Of a DNA stretch of 64,000 nt, positions 52,806 through 60,798 are shown in pieces (positions within the stretch are counted from its first letter, which is position 1; every line of letters begins with the position of its first letter). The translations under genes were made by a program, and so were the position numbers. The notes under the pieces are model-generated. The model was not told the origin of the DNA. It did no database searches and worked only from the letters and a program-made list of their open reading frames with translations. The DNA is taken from assembly GCA_963422775.4 (NCBI GenBank), contig CAUJSJ030000037.1, forward strand, positions 62,001 through 126,000, read 5' to 3'. The stretch comes from Pelomonas sp963422775 (GTDB lineage: Bacteria; Pseudomonadota; Gammaproteobacteria; Burkholderiales; Burkholderiaceae_C).

Positions 52806-53287
52806 AGCAGCGGCCTGAGCTTGACGAAGACGAGGACGCCCAGCGCAACGGCCCAGGCCAGCAGGCCGGCGCCGGTGACGAGCTGGTCGGGGATCAGGTA
52901 GTTCACGCAGAGCTGGGTCTCGGCGTCGCGGTACAGCAGCCCGGCAGTGGCCAGCATCCAGGCTGCGTTGCCGAGGAAGAAGGCCGTGACGACCGGCGAC
53001 AGCCGCTCGCGGCTCCAGGCCAGCAGCGCGCCGGCGACGGTCCAGCTCGCGTACTTGGCCGCCGCGAAGCCGCCGGACAGCAGCGCCAGGTCCAGCGCGG
53101 CCGGGATCATCCAGAACGCGAACACGCAGGAGGCGGCCGTGGCGGAGAACAGGCCTTGCGCATCGATGCGCGCGAGTGCGGGCCACGGCAGCCGGCGGGC
53201 CAGCCACCAGCCCAGGCCCAGCAGCGCCGGGAACTCCAGCAGCATGTGCAGGCTCATGCGGCTTTCGACGAGGGCCAGCGGATTCAT
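52796..53287 (-). CDS. Multi-pass membrane protein in the oxidase cluster
   Basis: A 163-residue protein starting at 53287 (MNPLALVESRMSLHMLLEFPALLGLGWWLARRL), with about five hydrophobic segments such as ASCVFAFWMIPAALDLALLSGG and AFFLGNAAWMLATAGLLY. It is the last gene of the cluster; its start overlaps the SCO stop by 4 nt. The His/Met-bearing first helix (SLHMLLEF) could bind metal or heme. Similar small membrane proteins occur near oxidase genes, but I cannot name the family. Confidence 0.7.
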   Translation of the reverse strand: MNPLALVESRMSLHMLLEFPALLGLGWWLARRLPWPALARIDAQGLFSATAASCVFAFWMIPAALDLALLSGGFAAAKYASWTVAGALLAWSRERLSPVVTAFFLGNAAWMLATAGLLYRDAETQLCVNYLIPDQLVTGAGLLAWAVALGVLVFVKLRPLLQA

Positions 53288-53892
53288 GAGCGTGCGGCCA
53301 GCCGGCACGCCTCGGCCAGCGCGGCCGCCCAGTCGGCGTAGTCGAACACGCGATGCACGCGGCCGGAAGCGTCGACAACGTGGATGGCGCCGTTGTGCAC
53401 CCAGCCGCCCAGGCCGTCTGGCACGGCGACGACGCCCAGAGCCTTGAGCGCGTCGGCGCCAGCCACGGGCGACACCGGCGCGGCCAGCGTCCACAGGGCG
53501 GGGTCGGCGCGGTGCAGCTTCGCGTAGCCGGCCAGCTCGGCGGCACCGTCGCGCTCGGGGTCGATGGAGACGGACAGCAGGCGCACACCGTCGCCCGGCT
53601 GCAGCGCCTGCTGCGCCTGGAAGAACTCCGTGCCCAGGGACTGGCAGACCGATTCGCAGCGCGTGTAGATGAAGTCCACGAGATAGACCGCACCGGGGGC
53701 CAGACCAGCCGGGCGCCCGGCCGCATCCCGCAGCGCCGTGACCGGCATGCGCAGCTCACCGCGCGCCGCGGCCGAGCGGCGCAGCGCCTCGAAGGTCCAG
53801 ACCTCGAAACCCTCGGTCAGCCGCGCCACGCCGGCGGCGAAGACAGCCGCGCACAAGGCGCAGGCGGCCAACGTCGCCGTGAGGCGATTCAT
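53284..53892 (-). CDS. SCO1/SenC-type copper chaperone
   Basis: A 202-residue anchored thioredoxin-fold protein starting at 53892 (MNRLTATLAACALCAAVFAAGVA). The copper-binding CxxxC is C79-E-S-V-C83 in YTRCESVCQSLG, and a His lies in GGWVHNGAIHVVD near the C-terminus. SCO proteins deliver copper to the oxidase or act as thiol reductants. Its place in the cbb3-like cluster suggests CuB insertion. The start overlaps the trHb stop by one base. Confidence 0.9.
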   Translation of the reverse strand: MNRLTATLAACALCAAVFAAGVARLTEGFEVWTFEALRRSAAARGELRMPVTALRDAAGRPAGLAPGAVYLVDFIYTRCESVCQSLGTEFFQAQQALQPGDGVRLLSVSIDPERDGAAELAGYAKLHRADPALWTLAAPVSPVAGADALKALGVVAVPDGLGGWVHNGAIHVVDASGRVHRVFDYADWAAALAEACRLAARS

Positions 53893-54320
53893 CACACGGC
53901 CACGTAGCCCACAGCCACGCCGTCCCGCACGACGAAGCGCGCAAACTGCTGGAAGAAGCCGTAGAACAGGTTGCGGCCAATGCCCTCGGCCGTCTGCTGC
54001 AGCTCCCGCGCCGCCTCGCCAGGGAACATGGCCTCGGTGTGCCGGTGCCACAGCGTGATCCAGCGCAGGAAGTGCTCGGGCTTCACGTCCGAGCTCTCGG
54101 CCAGCGCCACGTGCTTCTGGTAGACGTTGCCCTTGAAGCTGCGTGTGCTGAGCATCACCGTGCTCCAGAACTCGGTCATGCGCTGCAGGTGCGGTTCCCA
54201 GTCGCTGATGACGGACGCGAAGACGGGGCCCAGCAGTTCGTCGCGGCGCACGTCGGCGTAGAAGGCATCAACGAGGCGGCGCAGGCCGGCACGGTCGAGG
54301 GTGATGCGGTTGTCAGTCAT
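53892..54320 (-). CDS. Group III truncated hemoglobin
   Basis: A 142-residue heme protein starting at 54320. It has the trHb-III B-helix Tyr21 (FYADVRRDELLGPVFASV), the W/H region DWEPHLQRMTEFWSTVML and the proximal His in KPEHFLRWITLWHRH (His83). The C-terminus has LFYGFFQQFARFV. Such globins bind O2 and NO. It sits between the cytochrome c and SCO genes of the oxidase cluster with 8-nt and 1-nt overlaps. Confidence 0.92.
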   Translation of the reverse strand: MTDNRITLDRAGLRRLVDAFYADVRRDELLGPVFASVISDWEPHLQRMTEFWSTVMLSTRSFKGNVYQKHVALAESSDVKPEHFLRWITLWHRHTEAMFPGEAARELQQTAEGIGRNLFYGFFQQFARFVVRDGVAVGYVAV

Positions 54321-54906
54321 GAGAAGGCAATTCCTTGTCGCCCGCAAAGGAGGCCGTGCGGGCCTTGTGTTCTTCACGCGCCTTGGCCACCGTTTCGGTG
54401 GTGACGGCGGCAGCCTGGTTGCCCCACTGCGAGCGCACATGGGTCAGCACGGCGGCGATCTGCTCGTCGCTGAGCTGCTCTTTGAACGCAGGCATGGCGC
54501 CGTTGTAGGTGGCGCCCTTGACGGTCAGCGCGCCGTTGATGCCGTGCAACAGGATGGCGGCTGCCGTCGCGTCCCGCCCTTGCACCCATTCGCTGCCGGC
54601 CAACGGCGGGAAGACGCCCGCCAAGCCCTGGCCGCTCGCCTGGTGGCAGGCCACGCACAGCGACGCGTACAGCGCTGCGCCATCCACCTTGGCCGCGCCG
54701 CCGGGCTTTGCGCCAGCCAGCTCGGCCATCTCCCGGCCATCGCCCCAGGCTGCCGGTGTCTCGATGTCGGCGCGGGTGATGTAGACGATGCAGAAGGCAA
54801 ACAGCAGCGCGACGAGGGCGATCATGGGCCAAGGCATCGGCCGGGCCTGCTCGTGCGGATCGGGGTTCTCGCGCTGCTGCTGCGGGGAGACATCGGGCTC
54901 GCTCAT
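54313..54906 (-). CDS. Membrane-anchored monoheme cytochrome c, CcoP-like
   Basis: A 197-residue protein with an acidic cytoplasmic start, one TM helix (MIALVALLFAFCIVYI, residues 28-43) and one heme c motif CVACH at residues 84-88; the sixth-ligand Met is in NGAMPAFKEQLS. Position after CcoO and the anchor resemble CcoP, but CcoP has two hemes. It probably carries electrons to the CcoN-like subunit. Confidence 0.85.
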   Translation of the reverse strand: MSEPDVSPQQQRENPDPHEQARPMPWPMIALVALLFAFCIVYITRADIETPAAWGDGREMAELAGAKPGGAAKVDGAALYASLCVACHQASGQGLAGVFPPLAGSEWVQGRDATAAAILLHGINGALTVKGATYNGAMPAFKEQLSDEQIAAVLTHVRSQWGNQAAAVTTETVAKAREEHKARTASFAGDKELPSHD

Positions 54907-54919
54907 GCTGTCTCCTCCT

Positions 54920-55513
54920 TCAGCGCGCCGGGGCCGGCTGGACGACGACCGGGTAGGTGTGGTTCAGCGCCTTCAGATAGGCGACCAGGTCCTGGGCCTC
55001 GTGGCTGGCCACGACGATCTGCCCGGGCGGGGCATAGCCTGGCGGCAGCTTCACTTCCACGTCGCCCGCCTCGGCCTTGGGCTTGGCCTCGAACAGGAAG
55101 GGGTAGCTGGGCATGATGCTGCCCGGCACATAGGCGCGCGGCTGGTAGAGGTGGCCCAGATGCCACTGCTCGCTGGGCTGGCGCGCGCCGATGTTGAAGA
55201 GGTCGGGGCCGGTACGCATGGTGCCGAGCAGGTGCGGCGTGTCGTAGGCGTAGTCGCCTGCGACGCTGGCCCGGCCCCAGCCGCGGGCCGTGTCCGGCGC
55301 AAAGCTCTTGGCGCGCGGCTGCTGCGAGTGGCAGTAGACGCAGCCGTTGGCGATATAGACCTGCCGGCCGCGCAGCTCGGCACTGGTGTAGGGCTTGAGC
55401 GCGTCCGGCGGCTTCGCGTCGCGCACGGTCATGTAGGGGATGACGACGAGGGCGCTGGTGGCGACGCTCAGCATGACCATGCCGCCGGCGAGGAGTTGGG
55501 TCTCGTTGCGCAT
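54920..55513 (-). CDS. cbb3-type oxidase subunit II, CcoO-like cytochrome c
   Basis: A 197-residue monoheme cytochrome c with an N-terminal TM anchor (LLAGGMVMLSVATSALVVI) and the heme motif CVYCH at residues 58-62 in GRQVYIANGCVYCHSQQ. The axial Met region GSIMPSYPFLFE and GPDLFNIGARQPSEQWHLGHLYQPR are typical of CcoO/FixO. It lies 2 nt after the CcoN-like gene in transcript order. Confidence 0.94.
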   Translation of the reverse strand: MRNETQLLAGGMVMLSVATSALVVIPYMTVRDAKPPDALKPYTSAELRGRQVYIANGCVYCHSQQPRAKSFAPDTARGWGRASVAGDYAYDTPHLLGTMRTGPDLFNIGARQPSEQWHLGHLYQPRAYVPGSIMPSYPFLFEAKPKAEAGDVEVKLPPGYAPPGQIVVASHEAQDLVAYLKALNHTYPVVVQPAPAR

Positions 55514-55515
55514 GA

Positions 55516-57090
55516 TCAGAGCGCCTTCAGCAGGGTGGGCTCGCTGCGGCCCGCGGAGCGCCCGGCCAGCAGCATGAAGAAATGGACGATGAAGACAAGG
55601 TGGCCCAGCGCCATCAGCCCACCGCCCAGGGTGCGCGCCTTCAGATAAGGCAGTGTCAGCGTCACCGAGTCCATGAAGGGTCGGCTCGCGTCCAGCATGG
55701 CCTCACCCTGCAGCCAGCCGCCCACGGTCAGCGACACGAAATAGATCGCGATGCCCACGGCAGCCAGCCAGAAATGCGCGGCGATGAGGCCCTGCGACGG
55801 CCATTCGCGCCCCGACACGCGTGGCACGACGAAATAGATGGCGCCGAAGAACACCATCGTGACGAAGCCGTACAGCCCGAGGTGGGCATGCGCCACCGTG
55901 AAGTGCGTGAAATGAGCCACCACGTTGACGCTGCGCAGCGCCTCGAAGCTGCCCTGGATGGAACTGGCCGTGTACATCAGCCCGCCGAAGCCAATGAAGC
56001 GCAGCGTGGGCGACGTTCGCAATGCGCCGAGATGACCCTTCAAGGTCTGGTGCTGGTTCACCGTGAAGGCCAGCACCGGCACGATCATCATCATGCTCTG
56101 CACGATGGACAGCGTGATGAGCCAGCCCGGCACCGGCCCGCCGATCAGGTGGTGGCCGCCGACCTGGCCATAGAAGAAGGCCAGGCCCCAGAAACCCAGC
56201 AGCGACAGGTTGTAGTTCTGCACCGGGCGGCCAACGATCTTGGGCAGGAAGTAGTAGACCGAGGCCAGCGCCAGCGGTGTGTAGAACAGGCCCAGCACGT
56301 TGTGGCCGAACCACCAGTTCGTGGCGGCCTGCTGCACGCCGCGGTGCAAGCCGGGCATGTTGCCGACGAGGAACAGCACCGGGAACCAGAAGAGGGCACA
56401 GCCCACGTACCAGACCGACACGTACAGATGCTCGACCTTGCGGTTGAGCAGCGTCAGCACCAGCGGCACGCCGACGAGCGCGCCGCCGATGACGAACAGG
56501 ATGTCGACCTGCCAGGGGATCTCCAACCACTCCAGGCCGTCGCTGACGCCCACCGCGATGGCGCCCAGACCGGCGATCAGCGCCGCATTCCACAGCGCCG
56601 CGCCGAGAAAGGCGTACTTGGCGCCCACCAGCTCCGTCTTCAACAGGCGCGGGATGACGAAGAGCGCGATGCCCAGGCCCGCCATCGGCGCCCAGCCGTA
56701 GGCCACGGCGTTCAGGTGGATGGTGCGGATGCGGCCGAAGGTCAGCCAGGGCTGGGCCACGAGCCAGTCGGGTTCATGCAGCTTGATGGAAGCCGTCAGC
56801 CCTGCGGCGGAGGCCACCAGCAGCCACGCGAACGCGCAGCAAAGGAAGAAGAACACCAGCGGCGCGGTGGAGGCGTCGGCGCGGGCGCGCTGCCGCAGCT
56901 CATCGCTGGCGCCCGCGGGAGCCCTGCCGGCGGCCGGGTCTTCGGCGCTGCCGATCTCGCCCGCCGCGAAGATGACTTCGGCCGCCTTGGCGCTCTTGTC
57001 GAACATGCCGCTGCGCTGCGTCCAGACAAAGACCAGCAGCGCGACGACCGACAGCACGAAGGCCGACAGCAGGATGGCAATGGTGCTCAC
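55516..57090 (-). CDS. cbb3-type oxidase subunit I with N-terminal CcoS-like fusion
   Basis: A 524-residue protein. Residues 1-50 (one TM helix then VFVWTQRSGMFDKSAKAAEVIF) resemble the small cbb3 maturation protein CcoS, fused to a CcoN domain from about residue 75. Inferred CcoN ligands are His125 (low-spin heme b), His263, His313 and His314 (CuB), with Tyr307 six residues before the HH pair, and His401/His403 (heme b3 and b). The region from GHNVLG to GGHHL aligns without gaps to CcoN as I remember it. The Tyr is that used for oxygen reduction, while the NorB-type Glu after the first His is absent. Confidence 0.9.
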   Translation of the reverse strand: MSTIAILLSAFVLSVVALLVFVWTQRSGMFDKSAKAAEVIFAAGEIGSAEDPAAGRAPAGASDELRQRARADASTAPLVFFFLCCAFAWLLVASAAGLTASIKLHEPDWLVAQPWLTFGRIRTIHLNAVAYGWAPMAGLGIALFVIPRLLKTELVGAKYAFLGAALWNAALIAGLGAIAVGVSDGLEWLEIPWQVDILFVIGGALVGVPLVLTLLNRKVEHLYVSVWYVGCALFWFPVLFLVGNMPGLHRGVQQAATNWWFGHNVLGLFYTPLALASVYYFLPKIVGRPVQNYNLSLLGFWGLAFFYGQVGGHHLIGGPVPGWLITLSIVQSMMMIVPVLAFTVNQHQTLKGHLGALRTSPTLRFIGFGGLMYTASSIQGSFEALRSVNVVAHFTHFTVAHAHLGLYGFVTMVFFGAIYFVVPRVSGREWPSQGLIAAHFWLAAVGIAIYFVSLTVGGWLQGEAMLDASRPFMDSVTLTLPYLKARTLGGGLMALGHLVFIVHFFMLLAGRSAGRSEPTLLKAL

Positions 57091-57115
57091 GAGAGATCCC
57101 CTTTCCTGGATTCGC

Positions 57116-58309
57116 TCAACCGTCCTGGCCGTCGACCCGGGGCGACATCAGCCAGCCTGCGTAACGCAGCAAGTAGATGCAGAACGCTGCCGCAAAGCAA
57201 GTGCCGGCAACGAGCAGCGCCGGGTTGTAGGCCGCCGGCCACAGCAGCGGTACGCCCACCCGCAACACCGCGGCCAGCGCAACGAAGGCATAGGCCGCCG
57301 TCTCCGCGCGGCCCGCCTGCAGCGGCCGGCCGGTGTGGCCGCGCGCGGTGCGGGTCATCATCGCGACGATGAGGCCGGCCGTGGCGCCAACGGCAAAGGC
57401 GTGCAGTGCCGGCGAGATCGAGTCCCCGCGCGCCAGGGCCAGCGCCAGCAGCGCAAAGCCGACAGGCAGCCAGGCATAGGCCAGGTGCAGCGACCACAGG
57501 ATGGGCCGCGCCCGCGTGACGCCGGGCCGCCAGCTGTGCAGCCGCCAGGCGCGCAGCAGCGCAGCGGCAGCCAGCAGCGGCACGGCGAGCTTCCACTCCG
57601 CCAGCCAGGCCACCAGCGCCAGCGCCGTCAGGACGCCGAGCAGCTTTTCGCGCCAGGCGGGCACCGTGTTCTGCAGGCCCGGCGTCACGTTGCGCGTGAA
57701 GAACGGCACCACACGGCCGGCGATCAGCGTCTCCAGCAGCACCAGGGCCGCCAGGCCGGCATGCAGCGTCCACGCGGGGTCGATGGGCAACGCGCCGCTG
57801 GCGCCCAGGTGAAACGCCAGGTTGACGGTGCCCAGCAGCGCCAGCACGCCCGCCACCGGCAGGTTGCGCAGGTTGCGCACCCGCAGCAGCAGGTCGGCAA
57901 ACAGCGCGGCGCACAGCGGCAGCAGGCTCACGTCCAGCAGGAAGAACACCGGGTAGGGCGCGAGCAGCGCCGCCAGCCGCGCCGACAGCCACAGCAGCGC
58001 CAGGAAGGCGAGATGCGCGCCGCGCGGCGTCTGCAGGCCGGTCCAGGTCTTGCCGGCCGTGAAGACGAAGCCGATGACCACGGCCGCGACAAAGCCGAAC
58101 AGCATTTCGTGCCCGTGCCACAGCACGCCCGAGAGCCCGGAGGCCGGCGCGAGGCGGCCGGTGAACACGGCCCACCACAGCGGCATCAGCACCGCACCAG
58201 CCAACGCCGCCAGCAGGTAGAAGGGCCGGAACGCCAGGCGCAGCGGCGGCCAGCCTGTGGGCGGCTGGCGAGGCGTTTGGCCAATGATGGGCAGTTCGAG
58301 GGGTTTCAC
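57116..58309 (-). CDS. NnrS-family membrane protein
   Basis: A 397-residue heme/copper-associated membrane protein with about 12 TM helices, starting at GTG 58309 (MKPLELPIIGQTPRQPPTGWPPLRLAFRPFYLLAALAGAV). Family motifs include LWHGHEMLFGFVAAVVIGFVFTAGKTWTG, AGRVVPFFTRN and MMTRTARGHTGRPL. NnrS protects against nitrosative stress and is usually controlled by NO-sensing regulators. It lies 25 nt upstream of the CcoN-like gene, so it is probably the first gene of the oxidase operon, with the NsrR-like box just before it. Confidence 0.93.
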   Translation of the reverse strand: MKPLELPIIGQTPRQPPTGWPPLRLAFRPFYLLAALAGAVLMPLWWAVFTGRLAPASGLSGVLWHGHEMLFGFVAAVVIGFVFTAGKTWTGLQTPRGAHLAFLALLWLSARLAALLAPYPVFFLLDVSLLPLCAALFADLLLRVRNLRNLPVAGVLALLGTVNLAFHLGASGALPIDPAWTLHAGLAALVLLETLIAGRVVPFFTRNVTPGLQNTVPAWREKLLGVLTALALVAWLAEWKLAVPLLAAAALLRAWRLHSWRPGVTRARPILWSLHLAYAWLPVGFALLALALARGDSISPALHAFAVGATAGLIVAMMTRTARGHTGRPLQAGRAETAAYAFVALAAVLRVGVPLLWPAAYNPALLVAGTCFAAAFCIYLLRYAGWLMSPRVDGQDG

Positions 58310-58318
58310 GCTTGCGTA

Positions 58319-58341
58319 AACATGTATTGTTAATGCATCTT
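58319..58341. promoter_or_regulatory. NsrR-like operator between nnrS and the Rrf2 gene
   Basis: Half-sites AACATGTATTG (58319-58329) and TAATGCATCTT (58331-58341) form an imperfect 11-1-11 palindrome; the reverse complement of the second half is AAGATGCATTA, agreeing at 8 of 11 positions. It resembles the NsrR consensus of AAGATGYATTT halves, recalled from the literature. It lies in the divergent gap, 10 nt upstream of the nnrS start and 56 nt upstream of the Rrf2 start. This AT-rich stretch stands out in a GC-rich region. Confidence 0.72.
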
Positions 58342-58397
58342 ATTGGCCGAGAGATGATTTGCCAACCAAAACCCCAGACAGACAAGGCCATGCCGAG

Positions 58398-58859
58398 ATG
58401 CGCCTGACGCTCTACACCGACTACACGCTGCGCGTGCTGATGTACCTCGCGCTGAAGCAACGCGACGGCGATGGCCTGGCCACGGTCGATGAGATCGCGA
58501 CGGCCTACGGCATCTCCCGCCACCACCTGACCAAGATCGTCCAGGAGTTGGGCCAGCAGGGCTTCATCGACACGCTGCGCGGCCGCTCGGGCGGCATGCG
58601 CCTGGCGCGGCCGGCGCCCGAGATCTCCATCGGCGCTGTCGTGCGCATGGCCGAGAAGGACTTCGCCGTGGTCGCCTGCCATGACGAAACGGTCCCGCAT
58701 GGCTGCGCAGTCTTCCCGGCCTGCCGGCTCAAGCGCCGGCTGGCCAGGGCGGTGGAGGCCTTCCTCGCCGAGTTGGACAGCATGACGCTGAACGAGGCCA
58801 TCGGGGCACCCGCCCAGGCCGCCGTGTTGCTGGGGCTCAGGCCGGCAGCGCCTTCCTGA
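58398..58859 (+). CDS. nsrR: Rrf2-family NO-sensing repressor, NsrR-like
   Basis: ATG 58398 is preferred over TTG 58359 because it gives the family start MRLTLYTDYTLRVLMYLALK. The 153-residue product has a winged HTH (VDEIATAYGISRHHLTKIVQELGQQG). Cluster Cys are at about 94, 103 and 109 (CHDETVPHGCAVFPACR), as C-x8-C-x5-C, and Asp8 is present, the fourth ligand reported for the Streptomyces protein. It should use a [4Fe-4S] cluster to sense NO. It overlaps the convergent AhpD-like gene by 23 nt. Confidence 0.92.
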   Translation: MRLTLYTDYTLRVLMYLALKQRDGDGLATVDEIATAYGISRHHLTKIVQELGQQGFIDTLRGRSGGMRLARPAPEISIGAVVRMAEKDFAVVACHDETVPHGCAVFPACRLKRRLARAVEAFLAELDSMTLNEAIGAPAQAAVLLGLRPAAPS

Positions 58860-59280
58860 AGCCGATGGCAAAGCGGTTCCAGGCATTGATGGTCGTGATC
58901 GCCAGCGTCAGGTTGACCATCTCGGCCTCGTTGAACTCGGCCGTGGCGGCGGCGTAGTCGGCGTCGCCGGCATGGCCTTGGGTGATCAGCGTCAGCGCCT
59001 CGGTCCAGGCCAGCGCCGCGCGCTCCCGCGGCGTGAAGAGTTCGGTCTCGCGCCAGGCCGGCAGCACGTACAGGCGCCGCTCGCTCTCGCCGGCCTCGCG
59101 GGCATCGCGGCTGTGCATGTCCAGGCAGAAGGCGCAGCCGTTGATCTGCGAGGTGCGCATCTTGACGAGCTCGATGAGGCTGGGTTCCAGGCCCAGCTTG
59201 GCAATGGCACCTTCCAGCGTCAGCATGGCCTTGAGGGCGGCGGGAGAGGCGGTGTAGAAGTCTATGCGGGGGGTCGTCAT
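58837..59280 (-). CDS. AhpD/carboxymuconolactone decarboxylase-like protein
   Basis: A 147-residue protein of the CMD fold. It has MRTSQINGCAFCLDMHSRDA with Cys49, Cys52 and His56, the AhpD-type redox pair for alkylhydroperoxidase activity, and a C-terminal VNLTLAITTINAWNRFAIGF. It could act against peroxides or reactive nitrogen species. It faces the divergent MocR gene, a possible regulator, and is convergent with the NsrR-like gene. Confidence 0.92.
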   Translation of the reverse strand: MTTPRIDFYTASPAALKAMLTLEGAIAKLGLEPSLIELVKMRTSQINGCAFCLDMHSRDAREAGESERRLYVLPAWRETELFTPRERAALAWTEALTLITQGHAGDADYAAATAEFNEAEMVNLTLAITTINAWNRFAIGFRKALPA

Positions 59281-59373
59281 GAGAAGCTCCGGTTGCGGTT
59301 GATTCGGGTGACTGAATGTTGATTTCCCAGCGCCGCCGCGAGCAGTCCAATCCAGACCAAATTCACCAGGCCA

Positions 59374-60798
59374 GTGGACCTACACATCGTCATCGACCGC
59401 CACCAGCCGCTGGGCGAACAGCTGCTGCGCCAGCTGCGCGGACTGATCCGCAGCGGGCGGCTGGCCACCGGCGCGCAGCTGCCGCCCACGCGGCTGCTGG
59501 CCGAGCAACTGCGCCTGGCCCGCCAGACGGTGGCCGAGGCCTATGAGCGGCTGACGCTGGAGCAGCTCATCGAGGCGCGGCGCGGGCGCGGCAGCTTTGT
59601 GCGCGCGCTGCCGGCGGCTGAAACCGAGAGGCCCGCGGCAACCAACGTGCGCTTGGCCAGCGCCGAGCGCATCGCCGCCTTCCAGGCCCTGCCCGTGCCG
59701 CTGCTGCGCTTTGCCAACAACCCGCTGGCGCGCTGGGACTTCATCGGCGGCTCGCCCGAGCCCGCCCTCTTCCCGCACGAGGACTGGCGCCGCCACCTGC
59801 ACGCGGCCCAGCGCCAGCTCGGCCAGGGCGGCGCGCATGCCCCGCCAGCCGGGCTGCCCGCGCTGCGCGAGGCGATTGCCGAGCATCTGGCCTATGCCCG
59901 CGGCGTGCGCTGCTCGGCGGCGGACGTCATCGTTACCCAGGGCGCGCAACAGGCCTTCGACCTGCTCATCCGCGTGCTGGTCGGGCCGGGCGACGTGGCG
60001 GCCATCGAGTCGCCCGGCTACCCGCCCATCACCGGGCTGCTGCAGGCGCAGGGCGCGCGCATCGCACCCGTGCCGGTGGACGAGCAAGGGCTGGTGACCG
60101 ACGCGCTGCCGCCCGAGGCCAAGCTCGTCTACACGACGCCAGCCCACCAGTTCCCGCTCGGCGTGGCGATGAGCGCGGCCCGGCGACGCGCGCTGCTGGC
60201 CTGGGCCGCGCGCACGGGCGCCGTCGTCATCGAGGACGACTACGACAGCGAGTTCCGCTTCGAGGGTCAGCCGCGCGACAGTCTGCAGGGGCTGGACACG
60301 GACGGCCGCGTCGCCTTTGTCGGCAGTTTCTCCAAGACGCTGGCGCCGTCGTTGCGGCTGGGCTATGTCATCGCGCCGCCAGCGCTGCGCGAGGCGCTGC
60401 TGCACGCCAAGCACCTCGCCGACGTCCACGGGCCCAGCCTGCTGCAGAACGTGCTGGCGCGCTTCATGGCCGAGGGCAACTACCGCAAGCATCTGCGCCG
60501 TTGCGTGGCCGAGTACGCGCTGCGCCGCGAGCGGCTGATGGCGGGCTTTGCCGGGCCACTGTCGCCATGGCTGAAGCTGCTGCCCGCAGAGGCCGGCTTT
60601 CACCAGGCGGCGCTGTTCAAGCCCGGTCTGGCCATAGCGGCGCCGCAGCTTGCGGCGCTGGCGCGGCGGGTGGACGTCGGGCTGTATCCGCTGCAGGCCT
60701 TTGCGACCGGCCGGGACGGTTTGCTGATGGGCTTTGGACGGGTGGCGCCTGATGGCATCGACGAGGCGCTGGGCCGCGTCGCCGAGCTGCTGACTTAG
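59374..60798 (+). CDS. MocR/PdxR-type transcriptional regulator
   Basis: A 474-residue protein starting at GTG 59374. An N-terminal GntR-type winged HTH (LGEQLLRQLRGLIRSGRLATGAQLPPTRLLAEQLRLARQTVAEAYERL) is fused to an aminotransferase fold domain. The PLP-binding Lys321 lies in GSFSKTLAPSLRLGY. Such proteins regulate PLP, GABA or taurine pathways, or genes next to them. Here the divergent AhpD-like gene is the nearest possible target. Confidence 0.93.
   Translation: MDLHIVIDRHQPLGEQLLRQLRGLIRSGRLATGAQLPPTRLLAEQLRLARQTVAEAYERLTLEQLIEARRGRGSFVRALPAAETERPAATNVRLASAERIAAFQALPVPLLRFANNPLARWDFIGGSPEPALFPHEDWRRHLHAAQRQLGQGGAHAPPAGLPALREAIAEHLAYARGVRCSAADVIVTQGAQQAFDLLIRVLVGPGDVAAIESPGYPPITGLLQAQGARIAPVPVDEQGLVTDALPPEAKLVYTTPAHQFPLGVAMSAARRRALLAWAARTGAVVIEDDYDSEFRFEGQPRDSLQGLDTDGRVAFVGSFSKTLAPSLRLGYVIAPPALREALLHAKHLADVHGPSLLQNVLARFMAEGNYRKHLRRCVAEYALRRERLMAGFAGPLSPWLKLLPAEAGFHQAALFKPGLAIAAPQLAALARRVDVGLYPLQAFATGRDGLLMGFGRVAPDGIDEALGRVAELLT

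Noticed and set aside
55516..57090. CcoN-like subunit as a nitric oxide reductase (NorB type)
   Set aside because: The residue four after His263 is Gly, not the NorB Glu, and the Tyr six residues before the HH pair typical of O2-reducing cbb3 is kept. NO linkage rests on neighbours, not on the catalytic site.
58359..58397. Alternative TTG start adding 13 residues to the NsrR-like protein
   Set aside because: The added residues (PTKTPDRQGHAE) are not in the family; ATG 58398 gives the conserved MRLTLYTDY start and keeps Asp8.
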